From positions 259,915 through 323,914 of the forward strand of contig NZ_JAFFOB010000018.1 of assembly GCF_016918935.1 (NCBI RefSeq): a stretch of 64,000 bases of DNA. Reading direction: 5' to 3'. Each line of letters begins with the position of its first letter. Positions within the stretch are counted from its first letter, which is position 1. Positions 26,713-35,905 of the stretch are shown here, one piece after another. This DNA comes from Roseitranquillus sediminis. GTDB taxonomy: Bacteria > Pseudomonadota > Alphaproteobacteria > Rhodobacterales > Rhodobacteraceae. Below the pieces are notes generated by a model. That model saw only the letters and a list, made by a program, of their open reading frames with translations. It was not told the origin of the DNA and made no database searches. The position numbers and the translations under genes were made by a program.

Positions 26713-27438
26713 TCAGATTCCGGCGGGCGACTGCAGATGCCGATATACCGAGGTGAGGTGTGTGCGCATCGCGGTCTCGGCACCGCGGGCATCCCGCTCC
26801 AGTATCGCCTGCACGATGAGGTCATGCTCATTCGCCACCTCCGCCCGCCGCGCCTCAGAGAACGCGTTGCGGCGAAAGGCGCGCCATTCAGCCTGACGCA
26901 GCACCGACATCAGCGTCTCGAACATGGCGAGGAACAGCGAGTTGTTCGCCCCCTGCGAGATGCTGCGGTGGAAGGCGGCATCGGTGCTCTCGAAAGCATA
27001 TGCGCTGTCGGCGGCGGCGGCATGCTCGGCGGCCTCGCGGATGCGCTGCAACTGCGGCTTGGTCGCGCGCAGGGCGCAGAAGCGGGCGATGACCGGCTCG
27101 AGCTCGAGCCGGACCTCGGTGACTTCCGCGGGACTCGTGTTCGCCGCCACGTCCGAAAGGTGGTCGGCATGCGGCGGGTGCAGCGCGGAGACGAAGGTGC
27201 CCTTGCCCTGCCGCCTCCAGATGATGCCTTCGTCCTCAAGGCGCGCAAGCACGTGGCGGAGCGAGCGCCGTCCGGTCGCCATCGCCTGCGCGAGCTCCCG
27301 CTCGGGCAGGAGCCGGCCGCCCTCCACGACCTCACCGGAGTCGATGGCGCCGCGGAGACGCTGGGTCAACGAGTTCGCCTCGCCGTCGCCTTCCGTTCCA
27401 TTGCCGCGTGGCGCGGAAAGATCAGAGCTACCGCACAT
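26713..27438 (-). CDS. GntR-family regulator with FCD effector domain
   Basis: A 241-residue FadR-subfamily repressor. The winged helix-turn-helix covers residues about 25-85 (RLLPERELAQAMATGRRSL, LEDEGIIWRRQGKGTFVS). The C-terminal FCD domain has VRLELEPVIARFCA, the metal/effector positions in TDAAFHRSISQGA and EHDLIVQAILERD. ATG 27438 has an AAGAGAG ribosome site; the much longer upstream frame is not protein-like. It diverges from the second dipeptide-type ABC operon across 202 bp containing several inverted repeats, and probably represses that operon. Confidence 0.88.
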   Translation of the reverse strand: MCGSSDLSAPRGNGTEGDGEANSLTQRLRGAIDSGEVVEGGRLLPERELAQAMATGRRSLRHVLARLEDEGIIWRRQGKGTFVSALHPPHADHLSDVAANTSPAEVTEVRLELEPVIARFCALRATKPQLQRIREAAEHAAAADSAYAFESTDAAFHRSISQGANNSLFLAMFETLMSVLRQAEWRAFRRNAFSEARRAEVANEHDLIVQAILERDARGAETAMRTHLTSVYRHLQSPAGI

Positions 27439-27489
27439 CGAGCTCTCTTGCCTCGATTGATCGCGGCGTGTCCAGCACGTGGATGCCAA

Positions 27490-27602
27490 ACCAATCGCGA
27501 TGAAATCTCGAGCATTGGTCCTGATCGCACTTGACGTGTCAACAAGCTTTGGCTCCATTCCACTCGAGTGGCCGCAGAGGGCGGACCAAACGGCGCTTTG
27601 GT
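27490..27602. promoter_or_regulatory. Divergent control region with three inverted repeats (candidate GntR operators)
   Basis: Between the GntR gene and the binding-protein gene I see ACCAAT (27490-27495) paired with ATTGGT (27514-27519), a perfect 12-bp palindrome CCACTCGAGTGG (27560-27571), and ACCAAA (27585-27590) paired with TTTGGT (27597-27602) around a 6-base spacer. The ACCAA/TTGGT arms recur and resemble the TGGT/ACCA half-sites of FadR-type operators. Which of them is bound is not shown by sequence alone. Confidence 0.4.
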
Positions 27603-27640
27603 TCCACCTGCTGTACCGGGCGCGGCAACAGGAGAATGAC

Positions 27641-29146
27641 ATGATCAAGGCACCCATCGCACTCGGCCTGACGCTGGCGCTCGCTGCCACGGCCGCCTCC
27701 GCGCAGGAGCTTCGCATCGGCATGCGGGACGATCCGGGCTCGCTCGACCCGGCAACCAATGCCAGCTTCGTCGGCCGCGTCTCGCTGCAGTCGGTTTGCG
27801 ACAAGCTGTTCGACATCGATCCGCAGGGCACGCTGGTCCCGATGCTGGTCGAGAGCTGGGAGTGGGCCGACGACAAGCTCTCCGTCACGCTGAACCTGCG
27901 CCAGGGCGTGACCTTCCAGGACGGTACGACCTTCGATGCGGACGCGGTGAAGTGGAACATCGAGCGCTTCAAGACGATGGAGGGCTCGCGCCGCGCTGCG
28001 GAGCTCGAGTCGATCGATGCGGTGGAGGTGGTAGATGACCACACGGTCGTCCTGCGCCTCGCCGAGCCGAACGTCGCGCTGCTCACGCAGATGACAGACC
28101 GGGCGGGCATGATGGTCAGCCCCGCCGCCTATGAGGACAGCACGCAGGAGGCCTTCGAAAGCGCACCTGTCTGCGCCGGTCCCTACAGCGTTGCCGAATA
28201 CCGTCCGCAGGAGGTGGTGATCCTCGAGAAGTTCGAGGACCACTGGAACGCCGATGCCTTCCACTTCGGCACGGTCCGCTTCGTCGCGCTGCCCGACAGC
28301 AACGTGCGCTTGCTGAACCTGCGGTCGGGTGACCTTGATCTGGTGGAGAACGTGCCGCCCGCCGACCTCCCCGCGCTCGAGGCCGATGGCGACATCGAGA
28401 TCGCGTTCGCCGAGCAGCCGGCTTACGAGATGATCATGTTCAACCTCGAAGGGTCCGGCGCCGACCCCGACTTCGCCGAGCACCCGGAGGTCCGTAAGGC
28501 CTTCTCGCTCGCGCTCGACCGCGAGGCCATCAATCAGGTGGTGTTTGATGGGCGCTACAGCGCCGGCAACCAGATGTTCCCGCCAACCAACCCCTGGTAC
28601 AACGAGGAATATCCGGTGCCCGCGCGCGACGTCGAGGCGGCGCGCGCGCTGCTCGCCGAGGCGGGCGTCGAGAATCCGGAACTCGACCTGCTGATCTCCA
28701 CCTCGCCGGAGCGTCTTGCCGTGGCCGAGATGATGCAGGCGATGGTGGGCGAGGTCGGCATCACGCTGAACGTGCTGCCGACCGAGTTCATCTCGATGCG
28801 CCAGCAGGCCGCCGACGGCAACTTTGAGGCCTACGTGATCGGCTCCTCGGGCCGGGTCGACCCCGACCTCAACATCTCGCTCACGCTCCGCTGCGGCACC
28901 GCCAACAACGTGGGCGGCTACTGCAACGAGGAGCTCGACGCGCTCCTCGACGAGGCGAAGAGCCTGTCGGACGACGCGGCTCGCAAGCCGATCTACGACC
29001 AGATCATCTCGATGGTCATGGAGGAGCAGCCGGTGGTCTACATCCACAACGCCCGCTCCGCCTACGCACACGACGCCGATATCGAGGGCTTCCGGACCTA
29101 TCCCGACGCCATCATCCGGCTCGACGACGTTCGGCCCGCCGATTGA
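27641..29146 (+). CDS. ABC transporter substrate-binding protein, family 5 (second dipeptide-type system)
   Basis: A 501-residue DppA/OppA-family binding protein with an ACAGGAGAA ribosome site, ATG 27641 and a standard signal peptide (MIKAPIALGLTLALAATAAS, cleavage at SAQ). Family segments include GSLDPATNASFVGRV, LRQGVTFQDGTTFDADAVKWN, CAGPYSVAEY and VRKAFSLALDREAINQVVF. Unlike the first system, no hairpin separates it from the next gene; the stop codon overlaps the ATPase start (TGATG). The downstream gamma-glutamyltransferase-like and oxidase genes suggest a gamma-glutamyl or other modified amino compound as ligand. Confidence 0.92.
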   Translation: MIKAPIALGLTLALAATAASAQELRIGMRDDPGSLDPATNASFVGRVSLQSVCDKLFDIDPQGTLVPMLVESWEWADDKLSVTLNLRQGVTFQDGTTFDADAVKWNIERFKTMEGSRRAAELESIDAVEVVDDHTVVLRLAEPNVALLTQMTDRAGMMVSPAAYEDSTQEAFESAPVCAGPYSVAEYRPQEVVILEKFEDHWNADAFHFGTVRFVALPDSNVRLLNLRSGDLDLVENVPPADLPALEADGDIEIAFAEQPAYEMIMFNLEGSGADPDFAEHPEVRKAFSLALDREAINQVVFDGRYSAGNQMFPPTNPWYNEEYPVPARDVEAARALLAEAGVENPELDLLISTSPERLAVAEMMQAMVGEVGITLNVLPTEFISMRQQAADGNFEAYVIGSSGRVDPDLNISLTLRCGTANNVGGYCNEELDALLDEAKSLSDDAARKPIYDQIISMVMEEQPVVYIHNARSAYAHDADIEGFRTYPDAIIRLDDVRPAD

Positions 29147-30192
29147 TGATGCCACGGGCGGCGGTACTACCGCCGCCCGACTTCCTGCCGGAACCCGACA
29201 TGGCCGAGCCGCTCATCGAGGTGCAGAACCTCGCCGTCGACTTCCTCTCCGCAGAGGGTCCGCTGCGTGCCGTGGATGACGTCAGCCTGTCAGTCGAGCG
29301 CGGCCGCACCCTCGGCATCGTGGGCGAGTCCGGCAGCGGCAAGAGCGTCACGTCGCTGGCGCTGATGGGGCTCCTGCCCCGGCGCAGCGCGCGGGTCTCC
29401 GGCTCGGTCCGTCTGGATGGCCGCGAGCTCCTCGACCTGCCCGAGACGGCGCTGCGCGACCTGCGCGGCGATGTGATCTCGATGATCTTTCAGGAGCCGA
29501 TGACGTCGCTGAACCCGGCCTATCGGGTGGGCGACCAGATCGCCGAGGCGGTGGAACGCCATCGCGGTGGAAACGCCGCCGCGGCCTGGACGCGGGCGGT
29601 CGAGATGCTGCGCCGCGTCGGCGTGCCCTCGCCCGAGCTGCGCGCCCGCGACTACCCCCACCGCCTTTCGGGCGGCATGCGCCAGCGGGTGATGATCGCC
29701 ATGGCCCTCGCCTGCGACCCGGACCTGCTCATCGCGGACGAGCCCACCACCGCGCTCGACGTGACGATCCAGGCGCAGATCCTGCACCTGATGGGCGAGC
29801 TTCAGCGCGAGGCGGGCACCGGCATCATCCTCGTGAGCCACGACCTCAGCGTCATTGCCGAGACCTGCGACGAGGTGGCGGTAATGTATGCCGGCCAGGT
29901 GGTCGAGCGGGCGCCGGTGGCGGCGATCTTCGAGGCGCCGGAGCATCCCTACACGCTGGGCCTCCTCGGCGCGCTGCCCGCACGCCGGGCGCGGGCCGGC
30001 GGCGCACGGCAGCGACTGCCGGTGATCCCGGGCACGGTGCCGCAGCTGCACGAGATGCCGCGCGGCTGCCGCTTCCAAGGGCGCTGCCCGTTCCGCATCG
30101 CCCGCTGCGCCGAGCCGCCGCCGATGGAACCCGTCGGTCCGGGCCGCGAGAGCCGCTGCTGGCGCACTCCGCTCGAGGCGCTCGCGGCATGA
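29146..30192 (+). CDS. Dipeptide-type ABC transporter ATPase, DppD-like (second system)
   Basis: A 348-residue ATPase. The start is taken as ATG 29146, overlapping the preceding stop as TGATG; ATG 29200 ([11 protein letters not shown]) is a shorter alternative that begins where family members usually begin. Walker A is GESGSGKSV, the Q-loop lies in [12 protein letters not shown], the signature is LSGGMRQRV, Walker B is [12 protein letters not shown] and the switch His is in LVSHDLS. The C-terminal cysteine-containing segment [15 protein letters not shown] is present. It pairs with the next ATPase. Confidence 0.91.
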   Translation: MMPRAAVLPPPDFLPEPDMAEPLIEVQNLAVDFLSAEGPLRAVDDVSLSVERGRTLGIVGESGSGKSVTSLALMGLLPRRSARVSGSVRLDGRELLDLPETALRDLRGDVISMIFQEPMTSLNPAYRVGDQIAEAVERHRGGNAAAAWTRAVEMLRRVGVPSPELRARDYPHRLSGGMRQRVMIAMALACDPDLLIADEPTTALDVTIQAQILHLMGELQREAGTGIILVSHDLSVIAETCDEVAVMYAGQVVERAPVAAIFEAPEHPYTLGLLGALPARRARAGGARQRLPVIPGTVPQLHEMPRGCRFQGRCPFRIARCAEPPPMEPVGPGRESRCWRTPLEALAA

Positions 30193-31256
30193 GCGCCCCG
30201 CAGGTGATCCGAGCGGAGGGCCTGTCGAAGTCCTTCGTCGTCGGCCGGGACCTTCTCGGCCGCCCGACACGCCGCGTGCGCGCAGTGGACGATGTGAGCC
30301 TCTCGGTCGGCGCACGCGAGACCTTGGCGCTCGTGGGCGAGTCCGGTTGCGGCAAGTCCACGCTCGGCCGGATGGTGATGTGCCTGATCCCACCCGATCA
30401 TGGCACCGTCGAGATGCACGGCCAGCCGGTCTCACACCGCTCCGAGCGCGACCTGCGCCAGGTGCGACGCAAGGCGCAGCTCGTGTTCCAGGATCCGTAT
30501 TCGGCCCTCAACCCGCGCATGACGGCAGGACAGCTCATCGGCGAGCCGCTGATGCTCCACGATCTCGTGCCGCGGGCGGACCGCGCCGCCCGTGTGGCGG
30601 AGCTGATGGAGGCGGTGGGCCTCGCCGCCCCGCAGGCGGACCGGTACCCGCACGAATTCTCCGGCGGCCAGCGTCAGCGGATCGTTATCGCCCGCGCGCT
30701 CGCCGCCGAGCCCGAAATCATCGTCTGCGACGAGCCGGTCTCCGCGCTCGACGTCTCGGTGCAGTCCCAGATCCTGAACCTGCTCGTCGACCTGCAGGAG
30801 CGGCTCGGCCTCAGCTACCTCTTCATCTCGCACGATCTCGGCGTGGTGCAGCAGATGGCCGACCGCGTCGCGGTGATGTACCTCGGCCGGATCGTCGAGA
30901 TCGGCACCGCGGCCGAGGTGCTGGACGCGCCGCGCCATCCCTATACACGCGCACTGGTGGCCTCGGCGCCGGTGGCGCGTCCGGGAAAGCGCCGCGGCTC
31001 GCCGCCGGTGGAGGGCGACCTGCCGAGCCCGGTGGCGCCGCCGCCCGGCTGCCACTTCCACACGCGCTGCCCCTTCGCCGAAGACATCTGCCGCCGCGAG
31101 GTGCCGGCGCTCATTTCCGGTGAGGCGGGCGGTGCCGCCGCGGCCTGCCACTTTCGCGACAGTCTGCCTCCCGCAGAGCCCCCTCGTCCCGCCGCGACGC
31201 CAAGCCCGGCGCTCGCGCGGCTCATGACGGCTTTCCATGCCGGGAGCGTCCCATGA
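30189..31256 (+). CDS. Dipeptide-type ABC transporter ATPase, DppF-like (second system)
   Basis: A 355-residue ATPase starting with ATG overlapping the DppD-like stop. Walker [11 protein letters not shown]-loop [14 protein letters not shown], signature FSGGQRQRI, Walker [15 protein letters not shown] and switch His FISHDLG are intact. The C-terminal cysteine motif [15 protein letters not shown] is present, followed by a Pro/Ala-rich tail of about 30 residues. It overlaps the permease gene by 4 bp. In this operon the ATPases precede the permeases, the reverse of the first dipeptide-type system, so the two systems are not a recent tandem duplication. Confidence 0.92.
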   Translation: MSAPQVIRAEGLSKSFVVGRDLLGRPTRRVRAVDDVSLSVGARETLALVGESGCGKSTLGRMVMCLIPPDHGTVEMHGQPVSHRSERDLRQVRRKAQLVFQDPYSALNPRMTAGQLIGEPLMLHDLVPRADRAARVAELMEAVGLAAPQADRYPHEFSGGQRQRIVIARALAAEPEIIVCDEPVSALDVSVQSQILNLLVDLQERLGLSYLFISHDLGVVQQMADRVAVMYLGRIVEIGTAAEVLDAPRHPYTRALVASAPVARPGKRRGSPPVEGDLPSPVAPPPGCHFHTRCPFAEDICRREVPALISGEAGGAAAACHFRDSLPPAEPPRPAATPSPALARLMTAFHAGSVP

Positions 31257-32194
31257 GCCGCATCATCCTGCGCCGTCTGATGGAGCTGGTGCCGACCCTC
31301 CTGATCCTCTCGGTGGTGATCTTCGGCCTGCAGCGGCTCCTGCCGGGTGACGCGGCGCTCGCCATGGCGGGCGAGGACGCCACGCCTGAGCTGATCGCGT
31401 CGCTCCGTGCTCAGTACGGGCTCGACCGCCCTCTGCCGGTGCAGTACCTCGACTGGCTCGGCAGCGTCCTGCAGGGTGATCTCGGTCGCTCGCTGCGGCT
31501 CAACGCGCCCGTGGGCCAGCTGCTGATCGACCGGCTGCCGGTGACGCTTCAGCTCGCGCTGATGTCGATGCTCTTCGCGCTCGCCATCGGCCTGACCACG
31601 GGTGTCATCTCGGCCGTCAAGCGCGACACGAGATGGGACCATGCGGCCAACGTCTCGGCGCTCATCGGCATCTCGGTGCCGAACTTCTGGCTCGGGATCA
31701 TGATGATCCTCGTCTTCTCCGTCGGGCTCGGCTGGCTTCCCGCATCGGGCTTCACGCCGCTCAGCGAAGGGCTCTGGCCCGGGCTCCGCTCCACGCTGAT
31801 GCCGGCGATCGTGCTCGGCACCGCGATCGCCGCGATCATCATGCGCCACACCCGCAGCGCGATGCTCCAGACGCTCGACAGCGACTACGTGCGCACCGCC
31901 CGCGCGAAGGGCCTGACCGAGCGCCGAGTCGTGATCCGCCACGCGATGCGCAACGCGCTGACGCCGGTCATCACCCTCACCGCGCTGGAATTCGGGGCGC
32001 TGATGTCCGGGGCGATCCTGACGGAGTCGATCTTCAATCTGCCCGGTTTCGGCAAGTTGATCGTCGACGCGGTCTACAATCGCGACTACGAGGTGGTGCA
32101 GGGCGTGGTGCTGGTGACGGCGCTGATCTTCGTTTTCGTCAACCTGCTCGCCGACATCGGCTACATCCTCGCGAACCCGAGGCTCCGCGAGTGA
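31253..32194 (+). CDS. Dipeptide-type ABC transporter permease, DppB-like (second system)
   Basis: A 313-residue permease beginning [19 protein letters not shown], with the DppB-type periplasmic loop (ATPELIASLRAQYGLDRP) and coupling motif TLDSDYVRTARAKGLTERRV plus HAMRNALTPVITL. It overlaps both neighbours by 4 bp. It forms the pore with the DppC-like protein downstream. Confidence 0.92.
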   Translation: MSRIILRRLMELVPTLLILSVVIFGLQRLLPGDAALAMAGEDATPELIASLRAQYGLDRPLPVQYLDWLGSVLQGDLGRSLRLNAPVGQLLIDRLPVTLQLALMSMLFALAIGLTTGVISAVKRDTRWDHAANVSALIGISVPNFWLGIMMILVFSVGLGWLPASGFTPLSEGLWPGLRSTLMPAIVLGTAIAAIIMRHTRSAMLQTLDSDYVRTARAKGLTERRVVIRHAMRNALTPVITLTALEFGALMSGAILTESIFNLPGFGKLIVDAVYNRDYEVVQGVVLVTALIFVFVNLLADIGYILANPRLRE

Positions 32195-33081
32195 GCACCG
32201 CGCTCTCGCAGTCGCCGGGCGCCGGTGCGCCGCGGAAGGCGCGCAGCCGCACCGGACTGATCTGGCGGATCGTGCGCCGACGGACGGCGGCCATCGGCCT
32301 TGGGTTCGTCGTTCTGATGATCGTGCTTGCGGTCTTCGCGCCGTGGACGGCGCCGTACGACCCGCTGGCGCAGGACTACACCGCCATCCGCCAGCCGCCG
32401 GGCTGGACCCACCCGTTCGGGACGGATGCGCTCGGGCGCGACATCCTCTCGCGCATCATCTGGGGCGCGCGCGCGTCGCTCCTTGCGGGGACGCTGTCGG
32501 TGATGATCGCCATGCTGATCGGCGTGCCCATCGGCCTTGCCGCCGGGTATCTCGGCGGCTGGACCGACCGCATCGTCAGCCGCTTCGTCGACGCGATCCT
32601 TGCGATCCCGTTCCTGATCCTCGCCATCGTGCTGGCGGCGGCGCTGGGCCCGAGCCTGCAAAACGCGATGATCGCGATCGGCGTCTCCGCCGCACCGCTC
32701 TTCGTGCGCCTTACCCGCGGGCAGGTGCTCGGCGCCAAGGCCGAGGATTACGTCGAGGCCGCGCGGGCGGTTGGGAACTCGCACCCGAGGATCGCGCTCC
32801 GCCACATCCTGCCTAACATCCTGCCGGCACTCATCGTGCAGGCCACCCTAACGCTCGCGGCGGCCATCGTCTTCGAGGCGAGCCTGTCGTTCCTCGGCCT
32901 CGGCCAGACGCCGCCGAATCCTTCGTGGGGGTCGATGCTGAACGACGCGCAGCGGTCGCTCTCGCGGGCGCCCTGGATCGCCGTCTGGCCCGGCATGGCA
33001 ATCTTTCTCACGGTGCTCAGCTTCAACCTGCTCGGCGACGGGCTGCGCGACGCGCTCGACCCGCGCCGCGGATCAACCTGA
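32191..33081 (+). CDS. Dipeptide-type ABC transporter permease, DppC-like (second system)
   Basis: A 296-residue permease starting at GTG 32191, which overlaps the DppB-like stop. The first membrane segment follows a basic tail (RRRTAAIGLGFVVLMIVLAV), then the family motif HPFGTDALGRDILSRIIWGA, the coupling loop KAEDYVEAARAVGNSHPRIALRHILPN and the end LLGDGLRDALDPR. It is the last transporter gene; the oxidase follows after 14 bp with its own AAAGGAG site. Confidence 0.92.
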   Translation: MSTALSQSPGAGAPRKARSRTGLIWRIVRRRTAAIGLGFVVLMIVLAVFAPWTAPYDPLAQDYTAIRQPPGWTHPFGTDALGRDILSRIIWGARASLLAGTLSVMIAMLIGVPIGLAAGYLGGWTDRIVSRFVDAILAIPFLILAIVLAAALGPSLQNAMIAIGVSAAPLFVRLTRGQVLGAKAEDYVEAARAVGNSHPRIALRHILPNILPALIVQATLTLAAAIVFEASLSFLGLGQTPPNPSWGSMLNDAQRSLSRAPWIAVWPGMAIFLTVLSFNLLGDGLRDALDPRRGST

Positions 33082-33095
33082 AAGGAGACCTCCCC

Positions 33096-34196
33096 ATGCG
33101 CGCAGTCGTTGTGGGCGCCGGCATCTTCGGCGCGAGCGCGGCCTACACCCTCGCGCAGGCGGGGGCTGAGGTGGTCGTGGTGGACCGGGAGCACGAGGGC
33201 AAGGCTACCCTGGCCGGCGCCGGCATCGTCTGCCCCTGGGCCACGAAGCAGGAGGAGCCGCGGTTCCTGCGCTTCTACACCGCCGGGGCGGAGTTCTATC
33301 CCGGCCTACTGGAGGAGTTGGCCGAAGCGGGCATTGACGACTGCGGCTACCGGCGCGTCGGTTGCCTTGTGCTCGCGCGTGACACGGCTGGCCTCGAGGC
33401 CGCGGAAGCGCGGATCCTGCCGCGGGTGCAGGGCTCGCGCACGGCTGGAGAGGTACGACGGGTGTCCGAGGCCGATGCACGGGAGATGTTCCCGCCACTC
33501 GCCGAGGGCTACCAGGCGCTCCGCATCGCGGGCGGCGCCCGGGTCGAGGCGCGGACGGTGGCAAGCGCGCTCCTGGAGGCGGCGTGGCGCAGGGGCGCCG
33601 AAGTGCGCCGCGGCCTCGTCGACCTGCGGCTCGCCGGCAGCGGGGCGGAGGCGCTCGTGGACGGAACGCCGGTTGAGGCGGACGTCATCGTCGTCACCGC
33701 CGGCGCATGGGCGAACGCGATCCTGGGAAAGCTCGGCCGCGAGATTGCGGTCGCGCCGCAGCGGGGGCAGATCGCACATCTCCGTCTGGAAGGCACCGAT
33801 ACGTCGCGGTGGCCGGTGCTGCTGCCACAAGGGAGCCACTACATGCTGGCCTTTGACGCAGGGCGCGTGGTGGCCGGCGCGACGCGCGAGAGCGGCGCAG
33901 GCTTTGACTACCGTCTCACGGCGGCGGGTCAGGCGGAGGTGCTGAACTTCGCGCTGGGCCTCGCGCCGGGTCTGGCGAGCGCGACGCATATCGAGACGCG
34001 GATCGGATTCCGCCCGCACTCAGAGAGCCTTCTGCCGATGATCGGCGGCGTCTCGGGCATCGACAACCTCTTCGTCGGCAACGGGCTGGGCGCTGGCGGC
34101 CTGACGATGGGTCCGCTTGCCGGCCGGCTTCTCGCGCAGGCGGCGCTGGGGCAGTCGCCCGACTTCGACCTTGCCGACTACGCGGTGGCCGCATGA
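33096..34196 (+). CDS. FAD-dependent amino-acid/amine oxidase (DAO family)
   Basis: A 366-residue flavoprotein of the D-amino-acid oxidase/glycine oxidase/DadA family. The N-terminal dinucleotide-binding motif is VVVGAGIFGASAAYTLAQAG, with the acidic end VVVDRE; the FAD-binding C-terminal motif is NLFVGNGLGAGGLTMGPLAGRL. It has no signal peptide. Such enzymes oxidise an amine or amino acid to an imine, which RidA at the end of this operon could hydrolyse. The strong AAAGGAG site and close spacing to the permease indicate co-expression with the importer. The exact amine is unknown. Confidence 0.87.
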   Translation: MRAVVVGAGIFGASAAYTLAQAGAEVVVVDREHEGKATLAGAGIVCPWATKQEEPRFLRFYTAGAEFYPGLLEELAEAGIDDCGYRRVGCLVLARDTAGLEAAEARILPRVQGSRTAGEVRRVSEADAREMFPPLAEGYQALRIAGGARVEARTVASALLEAAWRRGAEVRRGLVDLRLAGSGAEALVDGTPVEADVIVVTAGAWANAILGKLGREIAVAPQRGQIAHLRLEGTDTSRWPVLLPQGSHYMLAFDAGRVVAGATRESGAGFDYRLTAAGQAEVLNFALGLAPGLASATHIETRIGFRPHSESLLPMIGGVSGIDNLFVGNGLGAGGLTMGPLAGRLLAQAALGQSPDFDLADYAVAA

Positions 34197-35905
34197 ACGC
34201 CGTGTCCCCGACGCGGGCGCGCATCATCGGCACCCGGCACATGGTCGCCGCCGGCCACTATCTGGCCGCGCAGGCAGGGTTCCAGATGCTCGAGGCAGGC
34301 GGCAACGCCACCGATGCCGGCGTGGCGGCGGGCCTCGCCCTCTGCGTGGTGCAGAGCGAGTATGTCAGCTTCGGCGGCGTCGCTCCGATCATGATCCACG
34401 ACGCGGCGAGCGGGCGGACGACGACGATCAGCGGCCTGGGCACCTGGCCCGCGCGGACCGACCCGGAACTCTTCCTGCGCGAGTACGGCGGGCGCATCCC
34501 GCGGGGCGTGCTTCGCTCGATCGTCCCCGGTGCGCCCGACGCCTGGATCACCGCGCTGGAACTCCACGGCACGATGAGCTTCTCCGACGCGGCCGCCCCT
34601 GCCCTCGGCTTCGCGCGCGATGGCTTCCCGGTGCCGGAGCTCATGGCGAGGATCCTCGCCGACTACGGAGACGAGCTGACGCAGTTCCCGGGCACCGCCG
34701 CGATCTGGCACCCGGGCGGGGCGGCGCCAAAGACCGGCGACATCTTCGTGCAAAGTGATTTGGCCGAGACGTTCTCGATTCTCATCGAGGCGGAGCGCCG
34801 GGCGGCGGGCGACCGGAGCGCCGGCCTCGCCGCGGCACGCGACGCCTTCTACCGCGGCGAAATCGCCCAGCGGATCGCCGCGCACCAGCGCCACGAAGGC
34901 GGATGGCTCGACGAGGGGGACCTCGCGGGCTTTCGCGTCGACGTCGAGGCGGCGCTCTCCACCTCCTTCGGCGCGGCCGAGGTCTTCATGTGCGCCCCCT
35001 GGTGCCAAGGCCCGGTTCTGGGCCAGACGCTTGCCATGCTCGACGGCGACAACCTCGCCGCGCTCGGCCACAATACGCCGGCCTACGTCCACAGGCTCGT
35101 CGAGGCGCTGAAGCTCTCCTACGCCGACCGCCACGCGCTCTACGGCGATCCGACGTTCGTCGATGTGCCGACGGAAACGCTCTTGTCGGCCAGCTATGCC
35201 CGCGCGCGAGCCGGGCGGATCGACCCGCACCGCGCGCATCCGGGGATGCCCGACCCGGGTCTCGCGAGCAACTGGGGCCTGGGAACGGACCGAGAGCCGG
35301 AGAAACGCGATCCGGGCGAACTCGACACCTCCTATGTCTGCGTGGTGGACCGGCAGGGCAACGTCTTCTCCGCCACGCCGAGCGACGGACCCGCCGGCGG
35401 GCCCGTGGTGCCCGGCCTCGGCTTCGTCGTGTCCGGCCGCGGCGTCCAGTCCTTCACCGACCCGGCCGCGCCGGCGCGCGTCGGACCGGGCCGCAGGCCG
35501 CGCCTCACCCCCAGCCCGGCCCTCTTCCGGCATCGCGACGGCGACTGGATCATGCCGATCGGCAGCCCCGGCAACGACGTGCAGCCGCAGGCGATCCTGC
35601 AGGCCTTCCTGAACATGGAGGTCTTCGGAATGACGCCGCAGGAGGCGGTCGAGGCGCCCCGCTTCGCCACCTTCAGCTATCCGCGCTCGTCGGTGCCGCA
35701 CCCCTTCCTCGCCGGGCTCCTTCGTCTCGAGGAGCGGATCGGCGTGGAAACGCGGGAGGCGCTGCGGGCGCTGGGGCATGACGCGCGCGACTGGCCGGAC
35801 TGGGACTTCGCCGCCGGCGGTGTCTGCACGATCAGGCGCGAGCGGAACGGACGCATGGAGGGCGGCGCGGACCCGCGCCGTCCGGGAGCAGTAGCGGGAT
35901 GGTGA
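34193..35905 (+). CDS. Gamma-glutamyltransferase-like Ntn hydrolase 1 (no signal peptide)
   Basis: A 570-residue protein of the gamma-glutamyltransferase family, which self-cleaves before a nucleophilic Thr. Here that residue is T379 in GELDTSYVCVVDRQGN, so the small subunit would be about 190 residues. Early segments ATDAGVAAGLALCVVQ and late GSPGNDVQPQAILQAFLNMEV fit the family. Unlike periplasmic GGT, no signal peptide is visible, so it probably works in the cytoplasm on solutes imported by the adjacent transporter. It overlaps the oxidase gene by 4 bp and the second GGT-like gene by 7 bp. Glutathione hydrolase, acylase and amidohydrolase activities are all possible. Confidence 0.86.
   Translation: MNAVSPTRARIIGTRHMVAAGHYLAAQAGFQMLEAGGNATDAGVAAGLALCVVQSEYVSFGGVAPIMIHDAASGRTTTISGLGTWPARTDPELFLREYGGRIPRGVLRSIVPGAPDAWITALELHGTMSFSDAAAPALGFARDGFPVPELMARILADYGDELTQFPGTAAIWHPGGAAPKTGDIFVQSDLAETFSILIEAERRAAGDRSAGLAAARDAFYRGEIAQRIAAHQRHEGGWLDEGDLAGFRVDVEAALSTSFGAAEVFMCAPWCQGPVLGQTLAMLDGDNLAALGHNTPAYVHRLVEALKLSYADRHALYGDPTFVDVPTETLLSASYARARAGRIDPHRAHPGMPDPGLASNWGLGTDREPEKRDPGELDTSYVCVVDRQGNVFSATPSDGPAGGPVVPGLGFVVSGRGVQSFTDPAAPARVGPGRRPRLTPSPALFRHRDGDWIMPIGSPGNDVQPQAILQAFLNMEVFGMTPQEAVEAPRFATFSYPRSSVPHPFLAGLLRLEERIGVETREALRALGHDARDWPDWDFAAGGVCTIRRERNGRMEGGADPRRPGAVAGW

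Noticed and set aside
27439-28110. In-frame N-terminal extension of the GntR regulator
   Set aside because: It runs antisense through the binding-protein gene and the promoter region; ATG 27438 with its ribosome site gives a normal-length regulator.
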